Notes under the pieces: model-generated
The model's database searches: none
What the model saw: only the letters and a program-made list of their open reading frames with translations
Told to the model about the DNA's origin: nothing
Shown here: positions 16,295 to 25,464 of the stretch, one piece after another
How the letters are laid out: each line of letters starts with the position of its first letter
How positions within the stretch are numbered: position 1 is the first letter of the stretch
Made by a program: the position numbers and the translations under genes
Assembly (NCBI GenBank): GCA_046482855.1
Contig: JAWOEH010000182.1
Coordinates: 1-55,357, forward strand
Source of the DNA: CAYVSF01 sp046482855
GTDB lineage: Bacteria; Bacteroidota; Bacteroidia; Bacteroidales; UBA12077
DNA length: 55,357 bases
Direction of reading: 5' to 3'

Positions 16295-18214
16295 TTATTT
16301 ATAACTTCGCTCTTTCATTTCAACAAAGTCGAACTTCAACTCTTCCTTGTGAAGTTTAGGAGGTTGGCCTTCTCCCTGGTATTCCCATGCAGCCACGTAG
16401 CTGTATTCGCTATCGATGCGCTGAGCTTCGCCGGAATCGGTCTGACTCTCTTCGCGAAAATGCGCTCCACACGATTCGCCTCTGTTTAGTGCATCAGTTA
16501 CCATTAATCTGGCAAGTTCGAAGAAATCGGCAATGCGAAGCGCCTTATCCAACTCTTGGTTAAGTTCTTCATTTTTTCCCGGTACGCGAACATCTTTCCA
16601 GAACTCTTCCTTCAGGGCATCAATATCCTTCAGGGCCTGTTTTAATCCTTCCTCGTTACGAGCCATGCCACATTTGTCCCACATAATTTTACCCAAGCGT
16701 TTGTGAAACGAGGTAACCGTTTGTGTTCCTTTAATGCTGAGTAGTTTATGAATGGTTTCCTTGGCGTCTTTTTCTGCCTTGTTGAAAGGTTCGCTGTGCG
16801 TATCCGGAAGGGCGTTACGAATTTCATCGGCCAGGTAGTTGGAGATGGTGTAGGGAAGGATAAAATACCCATCGCCGGCACCTTGCATAAGAGAGCTTGC
16901 CCCCAATCGGTTTGCGCCGTGATCGGAGAAGTTGGCCTCGCCAATGGCAAACAATCCGGGGATGGTGGTCATCAAATCGTAATCTACCCATAATCCACCC
17001 ATGGTGTAGTGTCCTGCCGGATAGATGCGCATAGGTGTTTCAAGCGGACTGTCGCCGGTGATCTTTTCGTAAAGTTCAAACAAGTTGCCGTACTTATCGT
17101 TGATGGCTGCTGCTCCTTGTTTCTGAATGGCATCGCGGAAGTCGAGGTATACCGATTGACCTGTGGTACCTACACCATAGCCGGCATCGCAACGTTCTTT
17201 AGCGGCTCTGGAAGCTACGTCACGAGGGACCAGGTTGCCAAAAGCCGGATAGCGACGCTCCAGGTAATAGTCTCTCTCCTCATCAGGAATTTCCGCGGGC
17301 TTACGATTGTCGCCTTTGGTCTTTGGCACCCATATGCGGCCATCGTTGCGGAGCGATTCCGACATGAGGGTGAGTTTTGCCTGGAATTCATTTAATACCG
17401 GAATACTGGTAGGGTGTATCTGAACAAAACTGGGATTGCCAAAGAGTGCGCCTTTGCGATATGCTTGCATGGCCGAAGAGCCATTTGAGTTCAGAGCTAA
17501 TGTGGATAAGTAGTAAATGGTGCCGAAACCGCCAGTAGCCAAGACTACAGCGTGTGCACTGTGCCGTTCAATTTCGCCTGTTACCATGTTACGTGTAATG
17601 ATTCCCCGGGCTTTGCCATCGATAACAACCAGATCCATCATAGTACGGCGAGGGTACATTTGTACTTTCCCCTTTGCAATTTGTCGTTTCAGAGCACTGT
17701 AGGCACCAAGCAAAACCTGTTGCCCGGTTTGTCCCTGAGCATAAAAGGTACGTGAAACTTGTACCCCACCAAATGATCGGTTGGCGAGGGTTCCCCCATA
17801 TTCACGTGCAAACGGAACGCCCTGAGCAGTAAGTTGGTCGATAATGTTGGCCGACACTTCTGCAGCGCGATAAACATTGCCTTCACGAGCGCGGAAATCA
17901 CCGCCTTTGATCATGTCGTAAAACAAACGGAAAACACTGTCGCCGTCGTTTTTGTAGTTTTTGGCTGCATTGATCCCTCCTTGAGCAGCTACCGAGTGGG
18001 CACGACGTGCCGAATCCTGAAAACAGAAGGCCTTTACATTATAGCCTTGCTCGGCTAGCGATGCTGCTGCAGGAGCTCCGGAGATGCCCGTGCCAACGAC
18101 AATAATATCAAGTTTCTTTTTGTTGTTGGGGCTTACCAACTTCATGTTGGCTTTATAATTGGTCCATTTGTCCGCTAAGGGACCTTCTGGAATACGTGCA
18201 TCAAGCTTAGTCAT
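16295..18214 (-). CDS. sdhA: Succinate dehydrogenase / fumarate reductase flavoprotein subunit
   Basis: Interconverts succinate and fumarate with covalently bound FAD. The 639-residue protein has the dinucleotide motif IIVVGTGISGAPAAASLAEQG near residue 37, the FAD-attachment region AHSVAAQGGINAAK, the active-site region with HPTSIPVLNEF, the YTMGGLWVDYDL motif and GANRLGASSLMQGAG. Its length and sequence style fit the longer Bacteroidetes/epsilon-type flavoprotein. It lies 21 bases after sdhC and before sdhB in one operon. The direction in vivo (respiration or fumarate reduction) cannot be told from sequence. Confidence 0.95.
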   Translation of the reverse strand: MTKLDARIPEGPLADKWTNYKANMKLVSPNNKKKLDIIVVGTGISGAPAAASLAEQGYNVKAFCFQDSARRAHSVAAQGGINAAKNYKNDGDSVFRLFYDMIKGGDFRAREGNVYRAAEVSANIIDQLTAQGVPFAREYGGTLANRSFGGVQVSRTFYAQGQTGQQVLLGAYSALKRQIAKGKVQMYPRRTMMDLVVIDGKARGIITRNMVTGEIERHSAHAVVLATGGFGTIYYLSTLALNSNGSSAMQAYRKGALFGNPSFVQIHPTSIPVLNEFQAKLTLMSESLRNDGRIWVPKTKGDNRKPAEIPDEERDYYLERRYPAFGNLVPRDVASRAAKERCDAGYGVGTTGQSVYLDFRDAIQKQGAAAINDKYGNLFELYEKITGDSPLETPMRIYPAGHYTMGGLWVDYDLMTTIPGLFAIGEANFSDHGANRLGASSLMQGAGDGYFILPYTISNYLADEIRNALPDTHSEPFNKAEKDAKETIHKLLSIKGTQTVTSFHKRLGKIMWDKCGMARNEEGLKQALKDIDALKEEFWKDVRVPGKNEELNQELDKALRIADFFELARLMVTDALNRGESCGAHFREESQTDSGEAQRIDSEYSYVAAWEYQGEGQPPKLHKEELKFDFVEMKERSYK

Positions 18215-18235
18215 AAGTAGATGATTTTGTGCTGA

Positions 18236-18913
18236 TTAAAAATTTGTTGTAAAGAAGAAATAGAGCGGAATAAAAGCGAAACCACCGGCAATAATGAGTG
18301 CATAAATGTAGCTTACCACTTTTAATCGGTTGATCCATTTGGTGTTGTTCCATCCGATGGTTTGAAAAGCCGACCAAAATCCGTGAGTTAAATGCAAGCC
18401 CAGTAAAATGGCTCCCAGTACATAGATAAGATCGTACCACCACCAGTTAATGAATAATCCCGCAACCAGTTCGTATACATTCTTCATGCTCTCCCCTTCG
18501 TAAACAATTGGGGGAACTTCGCCAAATTTTATGTGCCAGAAGAAGTTGGCAAGGTGAATGATAAGAAAGACCAGAACAAGCAACCCCAGAATGAACATGT
18601 TGCGTGATGCCCAGGCAGATGAACCCTGCATTCTTGAGGTTTTGTAGCCTACCGGGCGTGCCTTTTTGTTCTTCATTGTGATATAGGCCCCGTAAATGAT
18701 ATGTAGTAAAAAGCCTATGGCCAATACAGGCTCCAGAATATGCATCACCGGATTTGTGGACATGAAATGTGCAGCCCGGTTAAATAATTCACCGTCCCCT
18801 ATCACCAGGAACATGTTAACAGTAAGATGGACAAGGAGAAAAGACATGAGGAAGAAACCTGTAATGCTCATGAAGAACTTTTGCCCGACGGAGGAACTGA
18901 AAAATTTGCTCAT
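18236..18913 (-). CDS. sdhC: Succinate dehydrogenase cytochrome b subunit
   Basis: The membrane anchor of complex II; 225 residues with five hydrophobic segments (about 12-36, 58-78, 103-127, 153-175, 195-220). Histidines in or near the helices (for example in LLVHLTVN, MHILEP, LHIIYGAY, IIHLANFFWH and LHLTHGFW) fit a type B subunit that binds two b hemes and needs no SdhD. It is the first gene of sdhCAB. A TATTTTTG box lies 64 bases upstream on the minus strand (18985-18978). Confidence 0.93.
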   Translation of the reverse strand: MSKFFSSSVGQKFFMSITGFFLMSFLLVHLTVNMFLVIGDGELFNRAAHFMSTNPVMHILEPVLAIGFLLHIIYGAYITMKNKKARPVGYKTSRMQGSSAWASRNMFILGLLVLVFLIIHLANFFWHIKFGEVPPIVYEGESMKNVYELVAGLFINWWWYDLIYVLGAILLGLHLTHGFWSAFQTIGWNNTKWINRLKVVSYIYALIIAGGFAFIPLYFFFTTNF

Positions 18914-18977
18914 AAACTATTTCTTTTAGCTTAATTAATTTATATAAATTGCACTATTTACGTGATTAGACAGGCTA

Positions 18978-18985
18978 CAAAAATA
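18978..18985 (-). promoter_or_regulatory. Promoter -7 box upstream of sdhCAB
   Basis: On the minus strand this reads TATTTTTG, matching TAnnTTTG, 64 bases before the sdhC start. No -33 element at standard spacing was found. Confidence 0.4.
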
Positions 18986-19051
18986 CCGGGTTCCATTCCC
19001 ATATGATATGTTCGAGAGCACAAGCGAAGTAATTTAAAATTATTCTAATTT

Positions 19052-20335
19052 ATGCGATATAAAACTCCACCCGCCGATCTGTTCAACAAAAGTCGGAAAA
19101 AAATCAAAGCCAAGCTAGCTCCTCATTCATTGGTGTTGGTTTTTTCTGCCGATTTGCTTCCCCGCAATGGCGATCAATATCACACGTACCGCCAGGATTC
19201 AGATTTTTACTACCTCACCGGAATCGATCAGGAGATGTCTATTCTGGCTTTCGCCCCTGATCATCCTAATGAGGAAATGCGTGAAATGCTGTTTCTTCGG
19301 GAAACGAATGAGCACATTGCTGTATGGGAGGGCGAACGGTATACAAAGGCCGAGGCCCGCGAACAAGCAGGAATAGCGAATGTTCAGTGGCTGGAGGCTT
19401 GGGAAGATATGCTTCCACAGCTTTTAGTTCATACCCATCAGGTATACCTGAACTTCAATGAGAATCCACGATTTCATCTTAAAACCCGGCTTCCTTCCGA
19501 GCGTATGGCAGAACGCTTGCGTAAGCACTATCCCGGGCACCCGATTAAGCGTTTGGCACCATTGCTGGAGGAGGCCCGACTACGAAAGGAAAATGAGGAG
19601 ATTGACCAAATTAGAGAAGCTTGCCGGATTACCGGTGATGCCTTTAAGCGAATTGCCAAAGAACTGAAGCCCGGTTTCATGGAGTATGAGGTGGAAGCGT
19701 TGATGAGTTATGAGTTTATCCGGCAGGGAGGCTCGGGACATGCCTTTACACCCATTGTTGCCTCCGGACAAAATGCCTGCGTTTTGCATTATATAACCAA
19801 TAACCATGTATGTACCGACGGGGAGCTGGTGCTTCTGGATTTTGGAACCGAATATGGCAATTATGCTTCCGACTGTAGCCGCACCTTGCCGGTAAATGGA
19901 AAATTCACTAAACGTCAGCGGGCAATATACGAGGCCGTGTTACGAGTTTTTAAACAAGCTCGTCAACTTATGGTACCCGGGAATACGATTGGCGAAATTC
20001 ACCGGCAAACACTTGAATGGCTTCAGGATGAGCATATAGAACTTGGTCTTTACTCACTTGAAGATCTGCACCAACAAGATGTTGCCCACCCTCTGGTAAA
20101 AAAATATTATCCGCATGGTACAGCTCATTTTATGGGACTCGATGTGCACGATGTGGGAGGAAAAAATATTGTGCTGCAGGAGGGCATGGTGTTAACCTGC
20201 GAACCCGGCATTTACATCCCCGAAGAAGGGATTGGGATAAGACTGGAAAATGACATTCTGGTGGCACCTGAACCCATCGATTTGATGGAGCATATACCCA
20301 TAGAACCCGACGATATTGAGAAAATAATGCGATAA
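19052..20335 (+). CDS. pepP: Xaa-Pro aminopeptidase (aminopeptidase P, M24B), first copy
   Basis: Removes N-terminal residues that precede proline; a cytoplasmic dimetal enzyme. The 427-residue protein has an aminopeptidase P N-terminal domain (about residues 1-130, with SDFYYLTGIDQE) and a pita-bread catalytic domain. Metal ligands are visible in LLDFGTEYGNYASDCSRTLPV (two Asp), HGTAHFMGLDVHDVGG (His), CEPGIYIPEEG (Glu) and IRLENDILV (Glu). It is divergent from sdhC and followed after 34 bases by an alpha/beta hydrolase, probably in one operon. A second enzyme of this family is encoded at 43738-45132. Confidence 0.92.
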   Translation: MRYKTPPADLFNKSRKKIKAKLAPHSLVLVFSADLLPRNGDQYHTYRQDSDFYYLTGIDQEMSILAFAPDHPNEEMREMLFLRETNEHIAVWEGERYTKAEAREQAGIANVQWLEAWEDMLPQLLVHTHQVYLNFNENPRFHLKTRLPSERMAERLRKHYPGHPIKRLAPLLEEARLRKENEEIDQIREACRITGDAFKRIAKELKPGFMEYEVEALMSYEFIRQGGSGHAFTPIVASGQNACVLHYITNNHVCTDGELVLLDFGTEYGNYASDCSRTLPVNGKFTKRQRAIYEAVLRVFKQARQLMVPGNTIGEIHRQTLEWLQDEHIELGLYSLEDLHQQDVAHPLVKKYYPHGTAHFMGLDVHDVGGKNIVLQEGMVLTCEPGIYIPEEGIGIRLENDILVAPEPIDLMEHIPIEPDDIEKIMR

Positions 20336-20369
20336 AACAATTGGGAAACCAGGTAAATAAATAGCTAAG

Positions 20370-21164
20370 ATGAAAGAGATACGCTATAAAGATGTACCGA
20401 TCGCTTACAGCGAGTTTAATCCGCAGGGAGAAACTGTTCTGGTTTTGCTTCATGGGTATTTGGAGTCGTCCGAGATATTTACTCCGTTTATAGAGAAGCT
20501 GGATAAGAGAATTCGGGTGTTGGCAATGGATCTTCCCGGACATGGGAGATCAGATGTTTTGCCGGAAGATCATTCAATGGAGTCTATGGCAGAGGCTTTA
20601 CAGGCAGTGCTTAAGGCTGCGCAGGTGACAAACTACTGGATTGCAGGTCATAGCATGGGGGGATATGTTGCGCTGGCATTTGCACAAGCTTACCCAGAAA
20701 TGGGAAATGGCCTTTGTTTGTTACATTCACATCCCTTTGCCGATAGCGAAACGGTGAAACAGAAGCGGATGCGTGAAATAGCCCTGGTAGAGCATGGAAA
20801 GAAAGAGTTGATAGCCCAAAGTAATATACCCAATGCTTTTGCAGATGAAAACCTTGAGAAATTGCATGAAACCGTAAAAGGCGCCATCGAAATTGCTTTG
20901 CAAACCCCTGCCGAAGGGATTATTGCCAATCTGAAAGCCATGAAAAACAGGAATGACAGTTCCTCGTTTCTAAAACGTTGGGCAAAACCTTTCTTGCTTA
21001 TTTTGGGCAAGAATGATAAGTACATCGATTATAATTCTTTGTTCGATCGTTTGGAACTACCCGAACAGGCTATAGTAGTTTCTCTTGAAGAGTCCGGGCA
21101 TATGGGCTTTGTGGAGGAACCTGAAGCGGTGGCTGAGGTGCTTGAAAAGTTTTGTCGAGGATAA
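20370..21164 (+). CDS. Alpha/beta hydrolase
   Basis: The 264 residues form a single alpha/beta hydrolase domain. The oxyanion region is VLLHGYLESSE near residue 27 and AMDLPGHGRSD follows. The nucleophile elbow GHSMGGY near residue 95 has the catalytic Ser, an acid is likely near LGKNDKYID, and the catalytic His is in ESGHMGF near the C terminus. No signal peptide is seen, so it is cytoplasmic. Substrate is unknown; family members hydrolyse esters, lactones or peptides. It lies close behind the aminopeptidase P gene and 74 bases before the hexosaminidase. Confidence 0.85.
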   Translation: MKEIRYKDVPIAYSEFNPQGETVLVLLHGYLESSEIFTPFIEKLDKRIRVLAMDLPGHGRSDVLPEDHSMESMAEALQAVLKAAQVTNYWIAGHSMGGYVALAFAQAYPEMGNGLCLLHSHPFADSETVKQKRMREIALVEHGKKELIAQSNIPNAFADENLEKLHETVKGAIEIALQTPAEGIIANLKAMKNRNDSSSFLKRWAKPFLLILGKNDKYIDYNSLFDRLELPEQAIVVSLEESGHMGFVEEPEAVAEVLEKFCRG

Positions 21165-21238
21165 GAGCGAGGCGCAGAGAGAGATCTTGATGTACCCTGA
21201 GAAGAAGTATACTGCCTTTTACCAATAAAATGTTTCCT

Positions 21239-22837
21239 ATGAAAAAGTACATATTTGTTTTAGGTTGGCTGGCTATTTGGGTTCTTGGTGCTTGTGCACC
21301 AAAATCGCCCACTTATAAACCGGTTGCCAACATTGTTCCCATGCCCCAGCAGATGGATACTTCCGGTATTCCCTTTTTGCTTACATCAAATGCAACAATT
21401 TATTATACAACCGATACATTGAGATCCTCGGCTGATTTTCTACAGAGGTATATTTCCCAAATGTCAGGAATATCTATTGTTACAAAGAAAGGGGTGGCAA
21501 CTGAAAAAGGGATTGTTCTGCAGTTATCGGAACAAGAAGATCTTCCCGATGAAGGGTATCATTTACGTGTTACTCCCAAACGCGTTGTGATAACGTCCGC
21601 TTCCCCGGCGGGCGTGTTTCGGGGGATTCAAAGCGTCATCCAACTGCTGCCTGATACCACGCGCGAGGAAATTTGGCTTGCTGGTGTTGATATCACCGAT
21701 TGGCCGGAATATTCCTGGCGAGGTATGCACCTGGATGTTTGTCGCCATTTTTACGATACTGCTTTTGTTAAGAAGTATATCGACTTGCTTGCTCTACACA
21801 AAATGAATCGGTTTCATTGGCACCTGACAGAGGACCAGGGTTGGCGTATTGAAATTAAGCAATATCCTAAATTGACTGAGATAGGTGCCTGCCGAGATGA
21901 AACCATGGTAGGCAAGAATTGGGACGAATTTGACGGAGAACCCCATGGAGGTTTTTATACACAGCAAGAGATAAGAGAGATTGTGGCTTATGCACAAGAT
22001 CGATTCATTACTATTGTGCCGGAGATAGAGATGCCCGGACATAGCTCGGCAGCACTTGCTGCCTATCCACAACTTGGCTGCACGGGAGGACCTTACGAAG
22101 TGCAAAAAGTGTGGGGTGTTTTTGATGAAGTGTATTGTGCCGGCAAAGAGGAGACCTTTACTTTTTTGCAAAATGTGCTGGATGAGGTGATGGCGCTTTT
22201 TCCATCGGAATATATTCACATAGGGGGCGATGAGTGTCCAAAGATCCGTTGGGAAGAGTGCCCGGAATGTCAGCGGCGAATTAAGGATGAGGCTTTGGGC
22301 AATGAACAGGAGTTGCAGTCATGGTTTATCAAGCGAATGGAGAAGTACCTGAATGCACATGGCAGGAAGCTGATTGGTTGGGATGAGATTCTGGAGGGCG
22401 GGTTAGCGCCCGAGGCAAGCGTGATGTCATGGAGAGGTACCGAAGGTGGCATAAGGGCTGCCCGCATGGGTCATGATGTGGTGATGAGTCCCAATTCGCA
22501 TTGTTATTTCGATCATTATCAGGGCAACCCGGACAAAGAGCCCTTGGCCATTGGTGGGCATACCACGCTAAAAGAGGTGTATCAATACCGCCCCACACCT
22601 GAGGAACTTGATGCAACCGAAGCGCTGCATATTTTGGGGGCACAGGGCAATGTGTGGACAGAGTATATTGCTACACCTGAGCATCTGGAGTATATGGTGC
22701 TTCCTCGCATGTGTGCCCTGGCTGAGGTTGTTTGGACAGCACCCCAAGAGCCCGATTTTAGCGCGTTTTATAATCGTTTGGAAACCTGGCTGCCTAAACT
22801 GAAACAGGTGGGATATACTTACAGGGTTCCGGAATAG
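21239..22837 (+). CDS. Beta-N-acetylhexosaminidase, GH20 lipoprotein
   Basis: Releases terminal beta-linked GlcNAc or GalNAc from glycans or chitin-type oligosaccharides. The 532-residue protein (ATG at 21239; an upstream ATG at 21230 adds three residues) has a lipoprotein signal with the LGAC lipobox, a GH20b-type N-terminal domain (about residues 30-150) and the catalytic barrel beginning at YSWRGMHLDVCRHF. The substrate-assisted catalytic pair is in HIGGDECPK (Asp-Glu), and later motifs are IGWDEILEGG, VMSWRGTEGG and GAQGNVWTEYI. It is probably periplasmic or surface-exposed. It may take part in host or algal glycan use with the SusCD block further right. Confidence 0.93.
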   Translation: MKKYIFVLGWLAIWVLGACAPKSPTYKPVANIVPMPQQMDTSGIPFLLTSNATIYYTTDTLRSSADFLQRYISQMSGISIVTKKGVATEKGIVLQLSEQEDLPDEGYHLRVTPKRVVITSASPAGVFRGIQSVIQLLPDTTREEIWLAGVDITDWPEYSWRGMHLDVCRHFYDTAFVKKYIDLLALHKMNRFHWHLTEDQGWRIEIKQYPKLTEIGACRDETMVGKNWDEFDGEPHGGFYTQQEIREIVAYAQDRFITIVPEIEMPGHSSAALAAYPQLGCTGGPYEVQKVWGVFDEVYCAGKEETFTFLQNVLDEVMALFPSEYIHIGGDECPKIRWEECPECQRRIKDEALGNEQELQSWFIKRMEKYLNAHGRKLIGWDEILEGGLAPEASVMSWRGTEGGIRAARMGHDVVMSPNSHCYFDHYQGNPDKEPLAIGGHTTLKEVYQYRPTPEELDATEALHILGAQGNVWTEYIATPEHLEYMVLPRMCALAEVVWTAPQEPDFSAFYNRLETWLPKLKQVGYTYRVPE

Positions 22838-22884
22838 TTATAGACGGCCTTTTTGCTCAAAACTGTGAGGTTTTTTTTAAGATC

Positions 22885-22916
22885 TTGTTAATACAGTAGA
22901 AAAATGTGCAACTTTG
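22885..22916 (+). promoter_or_regulatory. Possible promoter of the LytTR regulator gene
   Basis: TTG at 22885-22887 is followed after 21 bases by CAACTTTG (22909-22916), one mismatch from TAnnTTTG. The ATG of the regulator lies 23 bases further on. The spacing fits a Bacteroidetes -33/-7 pair. Confidence 0.35.
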
Positions 22917-22939
22917 TGCCCAAGAAATCAGGCACTTTT

Positions 22940-23707
22940 ATGAAGGCATTAATTGTTGAAGATGAGTGGCTTTTAGCCCAACAGCTAAAAAAAAATTTGC
23001 ACTTGTTGCGTGCCGATATCGAGGTGTTGGCGACACTCGATTCGGTAAATGATGCGGTAGCCTTTTTAAAAAAGACTACGCCCGATTTACTTTTTCTTGA
23101 CATACAATTGTCCGATGGGTTGAGCTTCTCCATCTTTGACCAGGTTGATGTGACTGTACCGGTAATTTTCACAACTGCCTACGATCAATATGCAATCAAA
23201 GCTTTTGAAACCTATAGTATTGCCTATTTATTGAAACCTATTGAAAAGGACGATTTGCTTCGGGCATTGAAGAAGTTTGATGAAACCCGGGAACTTTTTC
23301 AAGCTAATGAACAGCCCGATTACCAGGCGTTATTGTCGGCTATTCAGGGAGAGTCGGCCTATTTAAAGCGTTTTATGGGAAGTAAGGGCAGGGTGCTAAA
23401 ACCAATACTAACTGAAGAAGTTGCTTATTTTCGAGTTGAAGGGAAATATGTGCTTGTGTTCACGCAAAGTGAAGAGCGATATTTTTGTGATTTTACCCTC
23501 GGACAGCTTGAGGAAAAGTTGGATCCGGGTTTGTTTTTTCGCATCAATAGAAAGTATTTAGTGTATTATCAGTCAATTGTAGAATTGTATTCGTATTCCA
23601 AAAGTCGGTTGAAAGTTGTACTGAAACCTACCCCTCCAGAAGATGAAGATATTGTTATAAGTACTGAGAAGGCCCGTGATTTTAAGGCTTGGATAAACCA
23701 AATGTAA
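22940..23707 (+). CDS. LytTR-type response regulator
   Basis: The 255-residue protein (ATG at 22940; the upstream ATG at 22904 would add 12 unrelated residues and overlap the promoter) has a receiver domain with the acidic pair in IVEDE, phospho-acceptor Asp54 (FLDIQLSDG), Thr in FTTAYD and Lys in LLKPIEK. A C-terminal LytTR DNA-binding domain (about residues 150-255) has EEVAYFRVEGKY, LGQLEEKLDPGLFFRINRKYLV and a beta-strand-rich end. It is the only DNA-binding member of the three-gene signalling cluster. The histidine kinase gene follows after 6 bases. Confidence 0.92.
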   Translation: MKALIVEDEWLLAQQLKKNLHLLRADIEVLATLDSVNDAVAFLKKTTPDLLFLDIQLSDGLSFSIFDQVDVTVPVIFTTAYDQYAIKAFETYSIAYLLKPIEKDDLLRALKKFDETRELFQANEQPDYQALLSAIQGESAYLKRFMGSKGRVLKPILTEEVAYFRVEGKYVLVFTQSEERYFCDFTLGQLEEKLDPGLFFRINRKYLVYYQSIVELYSYSKSRLKVVLKPTPPEDEDIVISTEKARDFKAWINQM

Positions 23708-23713
23708 TTTAGT

Positions 23714-25462
23714 ATGCAATTAAAACGGCAGAGTATTGTACTTATAAGTGTTGTGGTGATTTTGTTTTTTGGGATTGTTGCTTATATCTTAAGTAATCGG
23801 CTTATCTCTTCAGCCGAAGAAATGGCTTACTCTATAGCTCACTTAACAGCACAGAGCAATACGTATATTGTGGAGTCGGAACTAAATAAATCGTTATATT
23901 ATAGTCGTGTACTATCCCGGGCTTTGGGGCATCAATTGCAAAAAGACGGTTTTTCTGAAGATTGGGGGCGTGCAGCAGCAGAAGCCACATTAGATATTGA
24001 AAAAGAATTTTTAGGAGCTTGGTTTTATGCCAAAAATCCGAATGGACAGGAGCATTTCTGGTATGTAGGCAAGCGTGGCGAAAAACGGAGCCTATTCGAT
24101 AAAGACTATAAGGCAATTGTTGACACAATAAGGGCAAGACAAAAGGAGTATATTTCTGAGCCCTATTTTTTAAAAGATACCTCTTTGGTCATTTCACTGG
24201 CTGTTCCATTCTTCACAGATAATGGATATAAGGGAGTTGTAGCTGTAGAGCTGGGGCTTAATGAATTGCATTCAAAGTTTACCAAAGTGGAAGGTTTTGG
24301 TTATGGCTACGTTTCTGTAGCCTCTTCTGATGCGCTCTATGTTGCACATCCCGAGCAGTCGGTACTTGGGGAAAAGGATACCAATAAGATCGATCAGGCA
24401 CGGTTTATTGCCATGGTGGACTCTCCAGCCATGTACGATGACATAGTGCAGTCAGAATATTTGGGTTTGCCGGTGTACAGGGTTTACAATCCCTTGCAAT
24501 TAGGTTATGTGGAGCGACCCTGGACTATCATGGTAAGCATTCCTATGATAAGCTTTACCTATACATACGATCGAATTCGTAATTACGCATCGATTATAGT
24601 ACTGGCTAGCGTATTAGCATTGATTTTGATATTGATTTTCGGAGTCCAACGATGGTTTTATGAAGGCAAACAACGATTAAAAGCCGAACGTGCCCATACT
24701 CATCTTAAGGCAATGCAGAATAGGTTAATTCTATCTGAAAAGATGGCTTCGTTGGGAGAGTTAACTGCAGGAATTGCGCATGAGCTAAATAATCCGATAA
24801 ATTTTATTGTAGCCAATATTTCTCCTTTGAAAAGAGATATTCAAGAGCTTAAAGCAAAGCGTGTGATCTATTCCTCCGAAATTGATGAATTGTTTCAGGA
24901 AATTGATGAATTACTCGAAGGCATGGAAGAAGGAGCTGAACGCACTGCCGGTATTGTCGGAGGTTTGAGGGAATTTTCCGGGAATGATGAAGGAGGTGTT
25001 CATGCTGTTCAGCTTTACAATGCCTGGGAATCGAGCATGAAGATTCTTCATCATAAATATGCCGGAAAAATTGAAATGGTGAATCAACTGCCTGAGGATC
25101 TGCAAGTGGTTGGAATACCAGGGAAGCTTAATCAGGTATTTCTGAATTTGCTTAACAATGCTATTCAGGCCATCGAAGAGCGAAGTGAAAAGGAAAAATC
25201 CGATTTTCGGGGAACCATTGTAATAGAGGGAGAAAATCATCAGGACGAAGTTGTTGTTCGTTTAAGTGATAATGGTATGGGAATTAAAAATAGCGATATA
25301 GCCCATGTATTCGAACCCTTTTTCACCACCAAGGAGGTAGGACGTGGCACCGGCCTGGGATTGTCAATTTGTTACAGTATCATAAATCAGCATAAAGGGC
25401 GTCTTGAAGTTACTTCGCAAAGGGGGGAAGGAACATGCTTTACGCTATTTTTACCTAAATAA
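23714..25462 (+). CDS. Cache-domain sensor histidine kinase
   Basis: The 582-residue protein has a transmembrane helix (about 8-28), a periplasmic Cache-type sensor (about 35-285) with ATLDIEKEF, WFYAKNPNGQ, PYFLKDTSLVISLAVPF and YVAHPEQSVLG, a second helix (about 293-312), a coiled coil, then HisKA with His356 in AGIAHELNNP. The HATPase domain has NLLNNAIQAI, DNGMGI and GRGTGLGLSI. The GELTAGIAHELNNPINF form belongs to the HisKA group often used with non-orthodox partners. It sits 6 bases after the LytTR regulator and 2 bases before the receiver-LytS gene, so all three are probably translated from one mRNA. Confidence 0.92.
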   Translation: MQLKRQSIVLISVVVILFFGIVAYILSNRLISSAEEMAYSIAHLTAQSNTYIVESELNKSLYYSRVLSRALGHQLQKDGFSEDWGRAAAEATLDIEKEFLGAWFYAKNPNGQEHFWYVGKRGEKRSLFDKDYKAIVDTIRARQKEYISEPYFLKDTSLVISLAVPFFTDNGYKGVVAVELGLNELHSKFTKVEGFGYGYVSVASSDALYVAHPEQSVLGEKDTNKIDQARFIAMVDSPAMYDDIVQSEYLGLPVYRVYNPLQLGYVERPWTIMVSIPMISFTYTYDRIRNYASIIVLASVLALILILIFGVQRWFYEGKQRLKAERAHTHLKAMQNRLILSEKMASLGELTAGIAHELNNPINFIVANISPLKRDIQELKAKRVIYSSEIDELFQEIDELLEGMEEGAERTAGIVGGLREFSGNDEGGVHAVQLYNAWESSMKILHHKYAGKIEMVNQLPEDLQVVGIPGKLNQVFLNLLNNAIQAIEERSEKEKSDFRGTIVIEGENHQDEVVVRLSDNGMGIKNSDIAHVFEPFFTTKEVGRGTGLGLSICYSIINQHKGRLEVTSQRGEGTCFTLFLPK

Positions 25463-25464
25463 AA